A stretch of DNA of 60,175 nt. Source: Ignavibacteriota bacterium (GTDB taxonomy: Bacteria; Bacteroidota; Ignavibacteria; Kapaibacteriales; UBA2268). The stretch is from the NCBI GenBank assembly GCA_020437395.1, contig JAGQWJ010000013.1:1-60175 (forward strand), given 5' to 3'. Of the stretch, positions 18,030-25,382 are shown one piece after another; the stretch's first letter is position 1; every line of letters starts with the position of its first letter. The notes under the pieces are model-generated. The model ran no database searches and had not been told where the DNA came from. It worked only from the letters and a program-made list of their open reading frames with translations. Both the position numbers and the translations under genes were made by a program.

Positions 18030-19178
18030 ATGTTTGATTTACTTTTAACAGATGAACAAAAAATGCTTCAGCAAATGGTACATGATTTTGCGGTTAATGA
18101 GATTGAACCAGTAGCTGCAGAAAACGAGAGAAACCACAAATTCCCTAAAGAAATCATTGAAAAAGCTGGTGAATTGGGTCTTATGGGTATAGCATATCCA
18201 GTAGAATATGGTGGTTCTGGCATGGACTATATTTCATATATGATAGCAATTGAAGAAATTTCACGTTATTGTGCTTCTACAGGAGTAATTATATCAGCAC
18301 ATTCATCTTTAGCTTGTGACCCAATATTCAGATTTGGTACAGAAGAGCAAAAACAAAAGTATTTACCTGATATGTTATCTGGAAAAAAAATTGGAGCTTT
18401 TTCATTAACAGAATCTGGAGCAGGTTCTGATGCTGGTGCGACTAAAACTACTGCAAAATTAGTAGGTGATAAATGGATATTAAATGGTTCAAAAATATTT
18501 GCAACTAATGGGGCAGAGGCAGATGTTTTTGTATTGCTCGCTTCAACTGATTTAGAAAAAAAGACAAGAGGAGTTACAGGTTTTATTGTTGATGCAAATA
18601 CACCTGGTTATAGTATTGGAAAAGTTGAAAAGAAGCTTGGTATTAGATCATCTTCAACAACAGAGATAATACTCGACAATGTAGAATTACCCAAAGAAGC
18701 AATGCTAGGTAATCTAAATGAAGGATTTAAAATGGCTATGATAACTTTGGACGGTGGACGTCTAGGTATAGCTTCCCAAGCATTAGGAATTGCTAGAGCC
18801 TCTTTTGAAGATGCTTTGAAATATTCTAAAGAAAGAGAACAATTTGGAAAACCTATAAATAGTTTCCAAGCTATTCAATGGATGATTGCTGATATGAGAG
18901 TAAGATATGAAGCATCATGGCTTCTTACTTGGAGAGCTAGTAAAATGAAAGATGCAGGTGAAAACTATTCAACTTTTGCGGCTATGGCAAAGCTTGATGC
19001 TTCTGAGACGGCTATGTTTTGTGCAAATAAAGCAATCCAGGTACATGGTGGTTATGGTTATACTGAAGACTTCAATGTGGAACGTTATTACCGTGATGCT
19101 AAAATAACTGAACTTTATGAAGGTACAAGTGAAATTCAAAGATTAGTAATTTCAAGACACTTTATAACTAACAGCTAA
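18030..19178 (+). CDS. Acyl-CoA dehydrogenase (short/medium-chain type)
   Basis: 382 residues. Diagnostic stretches are 'SLTESGAGSDAGATKTTA' (FAD/substrate loop), 'GSKIFATNGAEADVF', 'KEREQFGKPI', 'AIQVHGGYGYTEDF.VERYYRDAKI' and 'LYEGTSEIQRLVISR'. The Glu of YEGTSEIQ is the expected catalytic base of SCAD/MCAD-type enzymes. The protein oxidises acyl-CoA to trans-2-enoyl-CoA using FAD, with ETF as acceptor, in beta-oxidation or branched-chain acid breakdown. Of the two dehydrogenases in this window it looks closest to butyryl-CoA dehydrogenase types, which is an inference from motif wording. A probable terminator hairpin (19197-19222) follows. Confidence 0.93.
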   Translation: MFDLLLTDEQKMLQQMVHDFAVNEIEPVAAENERNHKFPKEIIEKAGELGLMGIAYPVEYGGSGMDYISYMIAIEEISRYCASTGVIISAHSSLACDPIFRFGTEEQKQKYLPDMLSGKKIGAFSLTESGAGSDAGATKTTAKLVGDKWILNGSKIFATNGAEADVFVLLASTDLEKKTRGVTGFIVDANTPGYSIGKVEKKLGIRSSSTTEIILDNVELPKEAMLGNLNEGFKMAMITLDGGRLGIASQALGIARASFEDALKYSKEREQFGKPINSFQAIQWMIADMRVRYEASWLLTWRASKMKDAGENYSTFAAMAKLDASETAMFCANKAIQVHGGYGYTEDFNVERYYRDAKITELYEGTSEIQRLVISRHFITNS

Positions 19179-19196
19179 CGAATAACAAATTAATAG

Positions 19197-19222
19197 GCAG
19201 ATATTTATAAAATAATATCTGC
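19197..19222 (+). terminator. Probable intrinsic terminator after acyl-CoA dehydrogenase
   Basis: A 9-bp stem, GCAGATATT paired with AATATCTGC, closes an 8-base A/T loop and is followed by a T-rich tract (TTATTATTT). It lies 19 bases after the acyl-CoA dehydrogenase stop codon. The stem is AU-rich, so strength is uncertain. Confidence 0.5.
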
Positions 19223-19290
19223 TTATTATTTAAACACAATTAGAATTATTATATATCGTCAATCTCTTTTTACAAAAACAGAAGATAATA

Positions 19291-19575
19291 ATGGATTTAT
19301 TTGAATTATTAAAAAATGGAACAACCCAAATAATCGATGTCAGAACTGAATCTGAATTTCAAAGTGGACATGTAAAAAATTCCAAAAATATACCTGTGGA
19401 TAAAGTTCCAAATTTATTGGACGAATTTAAGTCAATGCCCAAACCCATAGTACTTTGTTGTGCTTCGGGTGCAAGAAGTGGTATGGCCGCTGAATTTCTT
19501 TCAAGAGCTGGAATAGAGGAAGTTTATAATGGAGGAAGTTGGAAAAATGTTGAACTTCAACAATTAGACAAATGA
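19291..19575 (+). CDS. Single-domain rhodanese (sulfurtransferase)
   Basis: 94 residues, one rhodanese-like domain. 'IIDVRTESEFQSGHVKNSKNIP' precedes the active-site loop C57-A-S-G-A-R-S with C57 as the expected persulfide cysteine, and 'GIEEVYNGGSW' closes the fold. There is no signal peptide, so it is cytoplasmic. It accepts and transfers sulfane sulfur. The stop overlaps the start of a 57-residue membrane protein by ATGA, and a lipoprotein rhodanese-thioredoxin fusion follows. The run looks like a small sulfur/redox operon. Confidence 0.9.
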   Translation: MDLFELLKNGTTQIIDVRTESEFQSGHVKNSKNIPVDKVPNLLDEFKSMPKPIVLCCASGARSGMAAEFLSRAGIEEVYNGGSWKNVELQQLDK

Positions 19576-19745
19576 GAAAGTCAACAAAATATGTTGCTTA
19601 TATATTAAGCCTGTTTTTCTTTATTTCTGGTTTAATTAATCTCAATTTATTAATGATAGTAATCTCAATAGCTTATTTCGTTTTTGCTTATTTTAACCAT
19701 GGATGTCTAAAACAAAATTGCTCTTTAGACGACAGTCAAATATAA
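19572..19745 (+). CDS. Small membrane protein, YgaP/DUF2892-like (57 aa)
   Basis: An ATG overlapping the rhodanese stop (ATGA) opens a 57-residue frame ending in TAA at 19743-19745. The protein has a basic N-terminus (MRKSTKYV), two hydrophobic stretches at about 8-21 and 24-41 forming a hairpin, and then a cysteine pair in 'NHGCLKQNCSL' at positions 45 and 50. This resembles the two-helix YgaP/DUF2892 domain, which is often fused to or encoded beside rhodaneses and ends in a Cys-containing tail. Here it is encoded separately. An inner-membrane partner for the neighbouring rhodaneses, perhaps moving or sensing sulfane sulfur, is inference. Coupling and composition make it a likely real gene despite its size. 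Confidence 0.7.
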   Translation: MRKSTKYVAYILSLFFFISGLINLNLLMIVISIAYFVFAYFNHGCLKQNCSLDDSQI

Positions 19746-19775
19746 CTAATTTATAATAAATATTTCGGTATTAAA

Positions 19776-20531
19776 ATGTTTAAAAATACAAGATTGATAA
19801 TATTAATTTCTCTTTTACCAATTGTTTTTATGGCCTGTGGCAATAAAGAGAAAACGGAGGAATTTGGTAATAGTGTAATTTCTGAAAAATTAGATGCTAA
19901 ATCATTCCATGACAAAATGACTGAAACACCTGATTTTCATTTAATTGATGTTAGAACACCTGAAGAATATCAATCTGGAAACTTAGAAGGTTCGATAAAT
20001 CTGAATATATATGATACAGAATTTGAAAAAGAGCTTCAAAAACTAGATAAAAACAAACCTGTTTTTGTATATTGTCGTTCAGGTGGAAGAAGTGCTAGTG
20101 CTGCGACAAAGATGATAGATATGGGGTTTAAAGAAGTTTATGATATGAAAGGTGGAATCACCGCATGGAATGCAAATAATCTAAGTTTATCAAATAGTTA
20201 TTCTAATAAAGATAATGTAAACGAATTAACCAGTGATGATTATCTAAAAAAAATCTCAAATAATCAGAAATTAGTTCTAGTTGACTTCAATGCTGAGTGG
20301 TGTGCTCCATGTAAAAAATTGTCACCTATATTAGACAAATTAGTAGAAAAACATGGATCGAAAATGGAGCTATTGAAAATTGATGTTGATAGAAACCCTA
20401 CAATTGCAAAGCAACTTAGAATAGAAGGTTTACCTACACTCAAACTTTACAAAAATGGTAAAGAAGTTTGGCAAACACTTGGGTTAATTGATGAAGAAAG
20501 CTTAAATGAAGTAATTGTATCAAATATCTAA
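19776..20531 (+). CDS. Lipoprotein with fused rhodanese and thioredoxin domains
   Basis: 251 residues. The lipoprotein signal has Cys21 in 'VFMAC', so it acts outside the cytoplasm. A rhodanese domain spans about 38-135 ('HLIDVRTPEEYQSG', active-site loop C100-R-S-G-G-R-S). A thioredoxin domain spans about 150-250 with the redox motif W175-C176-A-P-C179 and cis-Pro at P220 ('GLPTL'). The fusion suggests coupling of sulfane-sulfur chemistry to dithiol/disulfide exchange in the periplasm. The gene lies 30 bases after the YgaP-like gene. The gene pair at 20531/20534 converges with only two bases between stop codons. Confidence 0.9.
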   Translation: MFKNTRLIILISLLPIVFMACGNKEKTEEFGNSVISEKLDAKSFHDKMTETPDFHLIDVRTPEEYQSGNLEGSINLNIYDTEFEKELQKLDKNKPVFVYCRSGGRSASAATKMIDMGFKEVYDMKGGITAWNANNLSLSNSYSNKDNVNELTSDDYLKKISNNQKLVLVDFNAEWCAPCKKLSPILDKLVEKHGSKMELLKIDVDRNPTIAKQLRIEGLPTLKLYKNGKEVWQTLGLIDEESLNEVIVSNI

Positions 20532-20533
20532 AA

Positions 20534-21397
20534 CTACTTGAATAGTACATAAGAATCGGGTAGGTTGACTATCAATTCTTTCATTTTTTCATCAATTAAT
20601 TTCTTTTTATCACTTATATGTATCATACTGTCTAATGTGTTAAAATTTTTGAAGTTTGAAAGGGATATATTCTCTAAGTCTTTAAAATCTTTAGCTGAAA
20701 TCCTATCAACATATTCTTTACTCACATTAACTCCGTAACTTAGAGTTTGGAAGTTCTTAGCTGAGCTGGGTTCGTTATAATGTGATATTACACTTCTAAC
20801 CATCTCTGGTAGTGACCATACTTCAGCTAAATCTTTTCCCACTAAAGTGTGATTTTCTTTGAAAATATGATTTTCAGCTTCTATTTCAGATATTTCTTCA
20901 ATTTTCATTAATTCAATTACTCTAACATAATCTAATGGCTCCATTTGTATCATTATCATTCGACCTATGTCATGCAAAAGTCCCGAAACAAAAAGTCCAT
21001 TTCTAGTTCTACTATCATAGTAGTCAATAAATACTTTGGATAGATTACCTACTAAAAAAGAATTATAGAAATACTTTTCTAAAAGTGGATATATATTAAG
21101 ATTTCTACCAATGAATAATTTAGAATGCAACGACACACTAAATACAATGTCACTAACACGTTTTGTACCTAATATTTGAGTAGCTTGGTTTAAATCAACA
21201 ATTTGGGTTCGAACTTGAAAGATAGGGGAGTTTGCCATTTTCAATACTTTCATTGAAATAACCGGATCCGATTCAACTAATCTCACAATTTCATTTACAT
21301 CAACATCATCTTCTTGCAATATTTCCAATAATCTAGAAGCAATATCTGGTAATGAAATAAAATTATCTTTCTGCATAAATTTATCAAATATTTTCAT
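20534..21397 (-). CDS. HDOD domain protein
   Basis: 287 residues forming essentially one HDOD domain. The N-terminal helices include 'LPDIASRLLEILQEDDVDVNEIVRLVESDPVISMKVLKMANSP' (positions about 17-60), the usual HDOD hallmark, with 'INQA'-like 'LNQATQILGTKRV'. A later 'GLLHDIGRMIM' segment retains an HD pair, although HDOD proteins usually lack phosphodiesterase activity. No receiver or GGDEF domain is attached. HDOD proteins act as output or adaptor modules in c-di-GMP, chemotaxis and stress signalling. It follows the AbiC-like gene (11-base gap), so the two are likely co-transcribed. Confidence 0.88.
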   Translation of the reverse strand: MKIFDKFMQKDNFISLPDIASRLLEILQEDDVDVNEIVRLVESDPVISMKVLKMANSPIFQVRTQIVDLNQATQILGTKRVSDIVFSVSLHSKLFIGRNLNIYPLLEKYFYNSFLVGNLSKVFIDYYDSRTRNGLFVSGLLHDIGRMIMIQMEPLDYVRVIELMKIEEISEIEAENHIFKENHTLVGKDLAEVWSLPEMVRSVISHYNEPSSAKNFQTLSYGVNVSKEYVDRISAKDFKDLENISLSNFKNFNTLDSMIHISDKKKLIDEKMKELIVNLPDSYVLFK

Positions 21398-21408
21398 TGT
21401 TTCTCCAC

Positions 21409-22302
21409 TTAATCAATATCGTATGTAAAATCATATTTTTCATTTTTATAAGCACTATCATTATATAAGTTTATGTTTAGTTTAATCAAATCATCTTGAT
21501 ATAAATCTTGCATTAATGCATATTTTTCAATAAATATTTTTAGTTCTTTATTTTCCGAAGTTAAACCATGGAAAAAGATAAGAGACATTTCATATACACT
21601 TATTTGAGAAAACAAAATACTTAAGAAAAAATGTTTATCTTTTTCATTAGCTCTATCTATAAATAGTAATAGATTTACTATATTTCTGAAATAATGCCCA
21701 AGTTCATATCTAAATTCTGCAAAAAAACTTGTGTAAGAAGTTTCTATAACTCCTTTCAAACTGTCCTCATCTACTCCTGCATCACTTAAGTGTTCTAAAT
21801 ATTTAGAATAGAATCTTTTAAATACATTATTGAATTCACCAAATGTATTCCGACCTTTAACTTGTTGCTTTTGCATTTTTCCAGATTGTATATCTATATC
21901 ATTCGATTCAAATGTTAATGTTTCAACTAAATCAATGTGAAACCTTAGTAAATGGAAAAAGGTTTCTTCTTGTTTTTGTTTTTGTAATGTATCATTTTGT
22001 CTTTCTAGTTCTTTACTTTGAGAAATCATAGCATCGGTTTGCTTAACTAATATGTCTTTCTGCTCTGTTAATTCTTCTCTTTGATAAACAAGTGCGCTAT
22101 AAAACAAGAGAATACCGGCTAATGACCAAAGCGATCCAACAAACCCACCTATAAATTCACCAAATTCTCCTAAAGAGAGTTCAACAGTAAAATATTGTTG
22201 ATTATTGACGAATGAAACTCCTAAAGATAATAGTATAATTAATACACCTATTATCATAAAGAGAACAGCTACTTTCTCTGAAATATGTCTATTTTTTAAC
22301 AA
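21409..22302 (-). CDS. Putative phage abortive infection (AbiC-like, putAbiC family) membrane protein
   Basis: 297 residues. Two N-terminal transmembrane helices (about 10-33 and 50-71, the second 'GGFVGSLWSLAGILLFYSALVYQREEL') are followed by a coiled coil at about 73-112 with 'QKQKQEETFFHLLRFH'. The soluble C-terminal half has 'YFRNIVNLLLFIDR' and 'SQISVYEMSLIFFHGLTSENKELKIFIEKYALMQDL'. This layout matches the putative phage abortive infection protein family (putAbiC). Homologues are widespread and the defence role of most is unproven. It starts 1 base before the downstream-oriented neighbour at 22304 ends, so it appears to be in a compact operon with the HDOD gene. Confidence 0.72.
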   Translation of the reverse strand: MLKNRHISEKVAVLFMIIGVLIILLSLGVSFVNNQQYFTVELSLGEFGEFIGGFVGSLWSLAGILLFYSALVYQREELTEQKDILVKQTDAMISQSKELERQNDTLQKQKQEETFFHLLRFHIDLVETLTFESNDIDIQSGKMQKQQVKGRNTFGEFNNVFKRFYSKYLEHLSDAGVDEDSLKGVIETSYTSFFAEFRYELGHYFRNIVNLLLFIDRANEKDKHFFLSILFSQISVYEMSLIFFHGLTSENKELKIFIEKYALMQDLYQDDLIKLNINLYNDSAYKNEKYDFTYDID

Positions 22303-22303
22303 T

Positions 22304-23422
22304 TTATCTCAGTTTTATTATTGAATTGATATTGTCTAATATCAAATAATGTGCCTGATTTATATATTTATTTAAATCTATTGAATTTGAAGGTGATAAT
22401 TTTTCATTTTTTATTAATTGACCAATATAGTTATAAAAATATAAATTAAGAGTTATCAATGACTTACTATATAAAATATTATCTTGAATATTAAACTGTT
22501 CATTTTCAATAATCACTGATGTTTGTATTTCTTCAAAATAATATAAAGATGCATCAAAGTTTGGAATTGACTTTTCTTCACTTGCTGTAAAAAATCCAGT
22601 ATTATAATTTTCCCAACAAATCGATTCACCTTGAGGTTCTTTACTTAAAGAGTAGTTGTAAGAATCAATTCTTATTGGCGGCTTTGAAAATGTATATTTC
22701 AAATCTTCATTGCCAGTTCTGCTGTAAAGCCAAACATTATTATAATCTTTAATTAATATTAGATTTCCTTCTTTAGAAATGTCTCCAGCCGTAACTCCAG
22801 TAAAACCTAATTCACCATTATTACCAAATGGGAACTCCAAAATATATTCTGCTATTAAATGGCCATTATTGAAATTTATTGGAATACTATATAAACGCGC
22901 TTTCTTTTCCCTTTTGGTAACTATATAAAAATTGTTTGATATAGGATCAGCTAAGAAACATTCAGCATCTCGCGGGCCATCTTCATACTCAAATTCTAAT
23001 TTCAATATATTATCTATATCTATGTTAAGTACTCCTGTTTGATTTCCAATTTTAGGTTCAGGTACGAAGTATATGTAACATTTTTGTTTATTACTATTAT
23101 TATCACCGATATCAGGCAAAACTAAATAGGGGTTGTTATTCAATCTAATTAATGCTAAATCTTCAATATCTGTATTTTCATCTAAGATATTTTTCTTAAA
23201 TTTAATAATGAGAGTCTTTTTCCCAAATTTATCAAAACCAAAAATTTCATTTGAAGCACCATCATTAACAGCCCAAATTATGTTAGGATTGTTACTTCCT
23301 ACGACCATCCCAGAATTCTCATCAAGCTCTTGATAGTCTATTATTCCTCTTTCTTGTCTTTCAGAAAATTCAGTAGAGAATATATTATTTGAAACTAGAA
23401 TTAAAAAAAGTAAATACTTCAT
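22304..23422 (-). CDS. Secreted propeller-like protein with T9SS-type C-terminus
   Basis: I place the start at 23422 rather than 23476: it gives a proper signal peptide (MKYLLFLILVSNNIFSTEF), and the upstream ATG lies inside the terminator palindrome of the atpG operon. The mature protein (372 residues in total) shows repeated strand pairs such as 'NNPNIIWAVNDGAS', 'IEDLALIRLNNNPYLVLPDIGDN', 'PRDAECFLADPISNNFYIVTKR' and 'LGFTGVTAGDISKEGNLILI'. They resemble secreted beta-propeller proteins of the phytase-esterase-like type. The last 60 residues (LNLYFYNYIGQLIKNEKL...INQAHYLIL...IKLR) look like a degenerate T9SS sorting domain. Substrate unknown. Separated from putAbiC by one base. Confidence 0.65.
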   Translation of the reverse strand: MKYLLFLILVSNNIFSTEFSERQERGIIDYQELDENSGMVVGSNNPNIIWAVNDGASNEIFGFDKFGKKTLIIKFKKNILDENTDIEDLALIRLNNNPYLVLPDIGDNNSNKQKCYIYFVPEPKIGNQTGVLNIDIDNILKLEFEYEDGPRDAECFLADPISNNFYIVTKREKKARLYSIPINFNNGHLIAEYILEFPFGNNGELGFTGVTAGDISKEGNLILIKDYNNVWLYSRTGNEDLKYTFSKPPIRIDSYNYSLSKEPQGESICWENYNTGFFTASEEKSIPNFDASLYYFEEIQTSVIIENEQFNIQDNILYSKSLITLNLYFYNYIGQLIKNEKLSPSNSIDLNKYINQAHYLILDNINSIIKLR

Positions 23423-23463
23423 TATTGTTATTTGTTTTGTCCGAATAATACTTATAAAATAAA

Positions 23464-23489
23464 AAAAGTAGTCCAATTGGACTACTTTT
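23464..23489 (-). terminator. Perfect 26-bp palindrome: terminator of the ATP synthase operon
   Basis: An exact palindrome: 11-bp arms (AAAAGTAGTCC) around AATT. It lies 26 bases beyond the atpG stop. On the minus strand it runs into at least seven T residues, the standard form of an intrinsic terminator. Because the arms start with A-runs and end with T-runs it could also stop opposite-strand transcription. It separates the atp operon from the secreted-protein gene downstream. Confidence 0.8.
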
Positions 23490-23515
23490 ATATAGAATAA
23501 ATTCTAAAATATTTT

Positions 23516-24406
23516 CTATTTATTTAATGCTTCGGCTCCACCGACAATTTCAAGCATCTCGGTAGTAATAGCTGCCTGTCTTTCTTTATTATATTTTAAG
23601 TTAAGCTCACTTACTAAATCGTTAGCATTTGTGGTTGCATTATCCATCGCCATCATTCGAGATGCATTTTCAGCTGCATTAGACTCTAATAAAGTTCTCC
23701 ACAAAGAAATATTTAACAATTTTGGAAGCAACTCGTCCATTATTTCTTTTTCATTTGGTTCAAATATATAAGAAACACGGTTATTAGAATCAGCTTCACC
23801 TTTAGAAAGATTGGCTGGATCAATAGGTAGTAATTGTTCTACTTTAACTTCTTGTCTGATAACGTTTATAAACTCATTAAATATTACATATACCTTGTCA
23901 ACTTCTGCACTAACAAATTTGTTGACGAATGTTTTAATAATTTTTTGAGCACTTGAAAACTCAAGAGTCCCAAAGACATCTTTGAAGTTATCGGTAACAT
24001 TAAGATTAGTTTTACTAAATTTTGAAACTGTTTTATTACCTACAGAAATCAATTGAATATTAGCTTCAGGATAATTAACTTTAATTTCATCTTTAATAAA
24101 ACTATTCACTGTTTTGAAAATGTTGGCATTAAAACTACCACATAATCCTTTATCTGAACCAACAATTACCAGTGCAATGTTTTTAACTTCTCTTTCTTTT
24201 AATAGTGGATTTTCGTAGTCTTCACCTATTCCAGCAATAACATTACCTAATATTTCTTGCATTTTCAAAACGTAAGGTCTAGCAGATTCAATAGCTTTCT
24301 GCGCTCTTTTCAATTTAGCAGCAGAAACCATTTTCATTGCTTGTGTAATCTTAGCTGTATTTTTTACACCACTAATTCTTCTTTTTAGTTCTCTTAAATT
24401 TGCCAT
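23516..24406 (-). CDS. atpG: F-type ATP synthase gamma subunit
   Basis: 296 residues. The N-terminus 'MANLRELKRRISGVKNTAKITQAMKMVSAAKLKRAQ' (first 36 residues) and C-terminus 'ASRMMAMDNATTNANDLVSELNLKYNKERQAAITTEMLEIVGGAEAL' (last 50 residues) are the two conserved coiled-coil helices of the rotor shaft. 'VIVGSDKGLCGSFNANI' marks the central domain. Gamma rotates inside the alpha3beta3 head and links it to the c-ring. It is the last gene of the operon, 12 bases after hldD and followed by a strong palindromic terminator. Confidence 0.97.
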   Translation of the reverse strand: MANLRELKRRISGVKNTAKITQAMKMVSAAKLKRAQKAIESARPYVLKMQEILGNVIAGIGEDYENPLLKEREVKNIALVIVGSDKGLCGSFNANIFKTVNSFIKDEIKVNYPEANIQLISVGNKTVSKFSKTNLNVTDNFKDVFGTLEFSSAQKIIKTFVNKFVSAEVDKVYVIFNEFINVIRQEVKVEQLLPIDPANLSKGEADSNNRVSYIFEPNEKEIMDELLPKLLNISLWRTLLESNAAENASRMMAMDNATTNANDLVSELNLKYNKERQAAITTEMLEIVGGAEALNK

Positions 24407-24418
24407 AATAAATTCAAA

Positions 24419-25381
24419 TTATAAATATTTCACACCGTTCATTAAATAATTCTGTACGTAATCATTGACAGAATCTTTTAGGGAAGTAAATTCTGTTTTA
24501 AAACCAGCTTTTCTAAATTTAGACATATTCGCTTGAGTAAAATTTTGGTATTGTTTGGATAGATATTCTGGCATTTCTATATATTCAATAGATGAGTTTA
24601 AATCCAATGCATCAAAAACATTATTCACAAGCTTGTTCCAACTATTTGCTTCACCAGTTCCTAAATTAAATATTCCCGGTAATTCTTTATCAAAAGCTTC
24701 TAACATGACTTCACAAATATCTTTAACGTATATAAAATCGCGTTTCTGTTCACCATCTAACAAATTATCTTCATTTGATTTATATAGTTTTACTTTACCT
24801 GATTCTGTTATTTGTTGAAATGATTTGTAAACCATACTTGTCATACCATCTTTGTGATACTCATTTGGTCCAAACACATTAAAAAACTTAAAACCCGTGA
24901 AAATAGAATTAAGTCCCATCTTCACTAACCATCTGTCAAAAAGATACTTAGAATATCCATATCCATTCATAGGGGAGAGGTTATTGAACTCATTGTCATC
25001 AAAACCATTTTCACCCATTCCGTAAGTAGCAGCACTACTTGCATAAATGAATTTAATATCATTTTCAATTGCAAAACTTGCTAAATCCTTACTGAAGTTG
25101 TAATTATTATCATATAAATAATCCATATCTTTTTCAGTAGTCGAACTGCAAGCACCCAAATGAAAAATTGCTTCTATCAAATTAGATTCTTCAATTTCAT
25201 TTATAAAATTTATAAATTCGAATTTAGGAATATAATCTATAAAATTCTTTCCAAGTAAATTTTTCCATTTATCAGATGTATTCAAATTATCAACAATAAG
25301 AATATCATCTCTTCCACGGTCATTCAGGTATTTGAGCAGGCAGGATCCTATGAATCCTGCACCACCCGTAATAACTATCAT
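24419..25381 (-). CDS. hldD: ADP-L-glycero-D-manno-heptose-6-epimerase
   Basis: 320 residues. A Rossmann NADP-binding start (TGGAGFIGS at 5-13) is followed by 'FHLGACSSTTEKDMDYLYDNNY', 'YASSAATYG' at 113-121, the catalytic Y141-G-Y-S-K145 (YxxxK), 'FKFFNVFGPNEYHKDGMTSM' and 'RDFIYVKDI'. These are characteristic of HldD/RfaD rather than GalE. The enzyme converts ADP-D-glycero- to ADP-L-glycero-beta-D-manno-heptose, the donor for the LPS inner core. It sits inside the ATP synthase operon, 1 base after the atpA stop and 12 bases before atpG, so it must be co-transcribed with them. This placement is unusual. Confidence 0.9.
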   Translation of the reverse strand: MIVITGGAGFIGSCLLKYLNDRGRDDILIVDNLNTSDKWKNLLGKNFIDYIPKFEFINFINEIEESNLIEAIFHLGACSSTTEKDMDYLYDNNYNFSKDLASFAIENDIKFIYASSAATYGMGENGFDDNEFNNLSPMNGYGYSKYLFDRWLVKMGLNSIFTGFKFFNVFGPNEYHKDGMTSMVYKSFQQITESGKVKLYKSNEDNLLDGEQKRDFIYVKDICEVMLEAFDKELPGIFNLGTGEANSWNKLVNNVFDALDLNSSIEYIEMPEYLSKQYQNFTQANMSKFRKAGFKTEFTSLKDSVNDYVQNYLMNGVKYL

Positions 25382-25382
25382 T

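Noticed and set aside
22304..23476. Longer start (23476) for the secreted propeller-like protein
   Set aside because: That ATG lies in the atpG terminator palindrome and gives no clean signal peptide; 23422 fits better.
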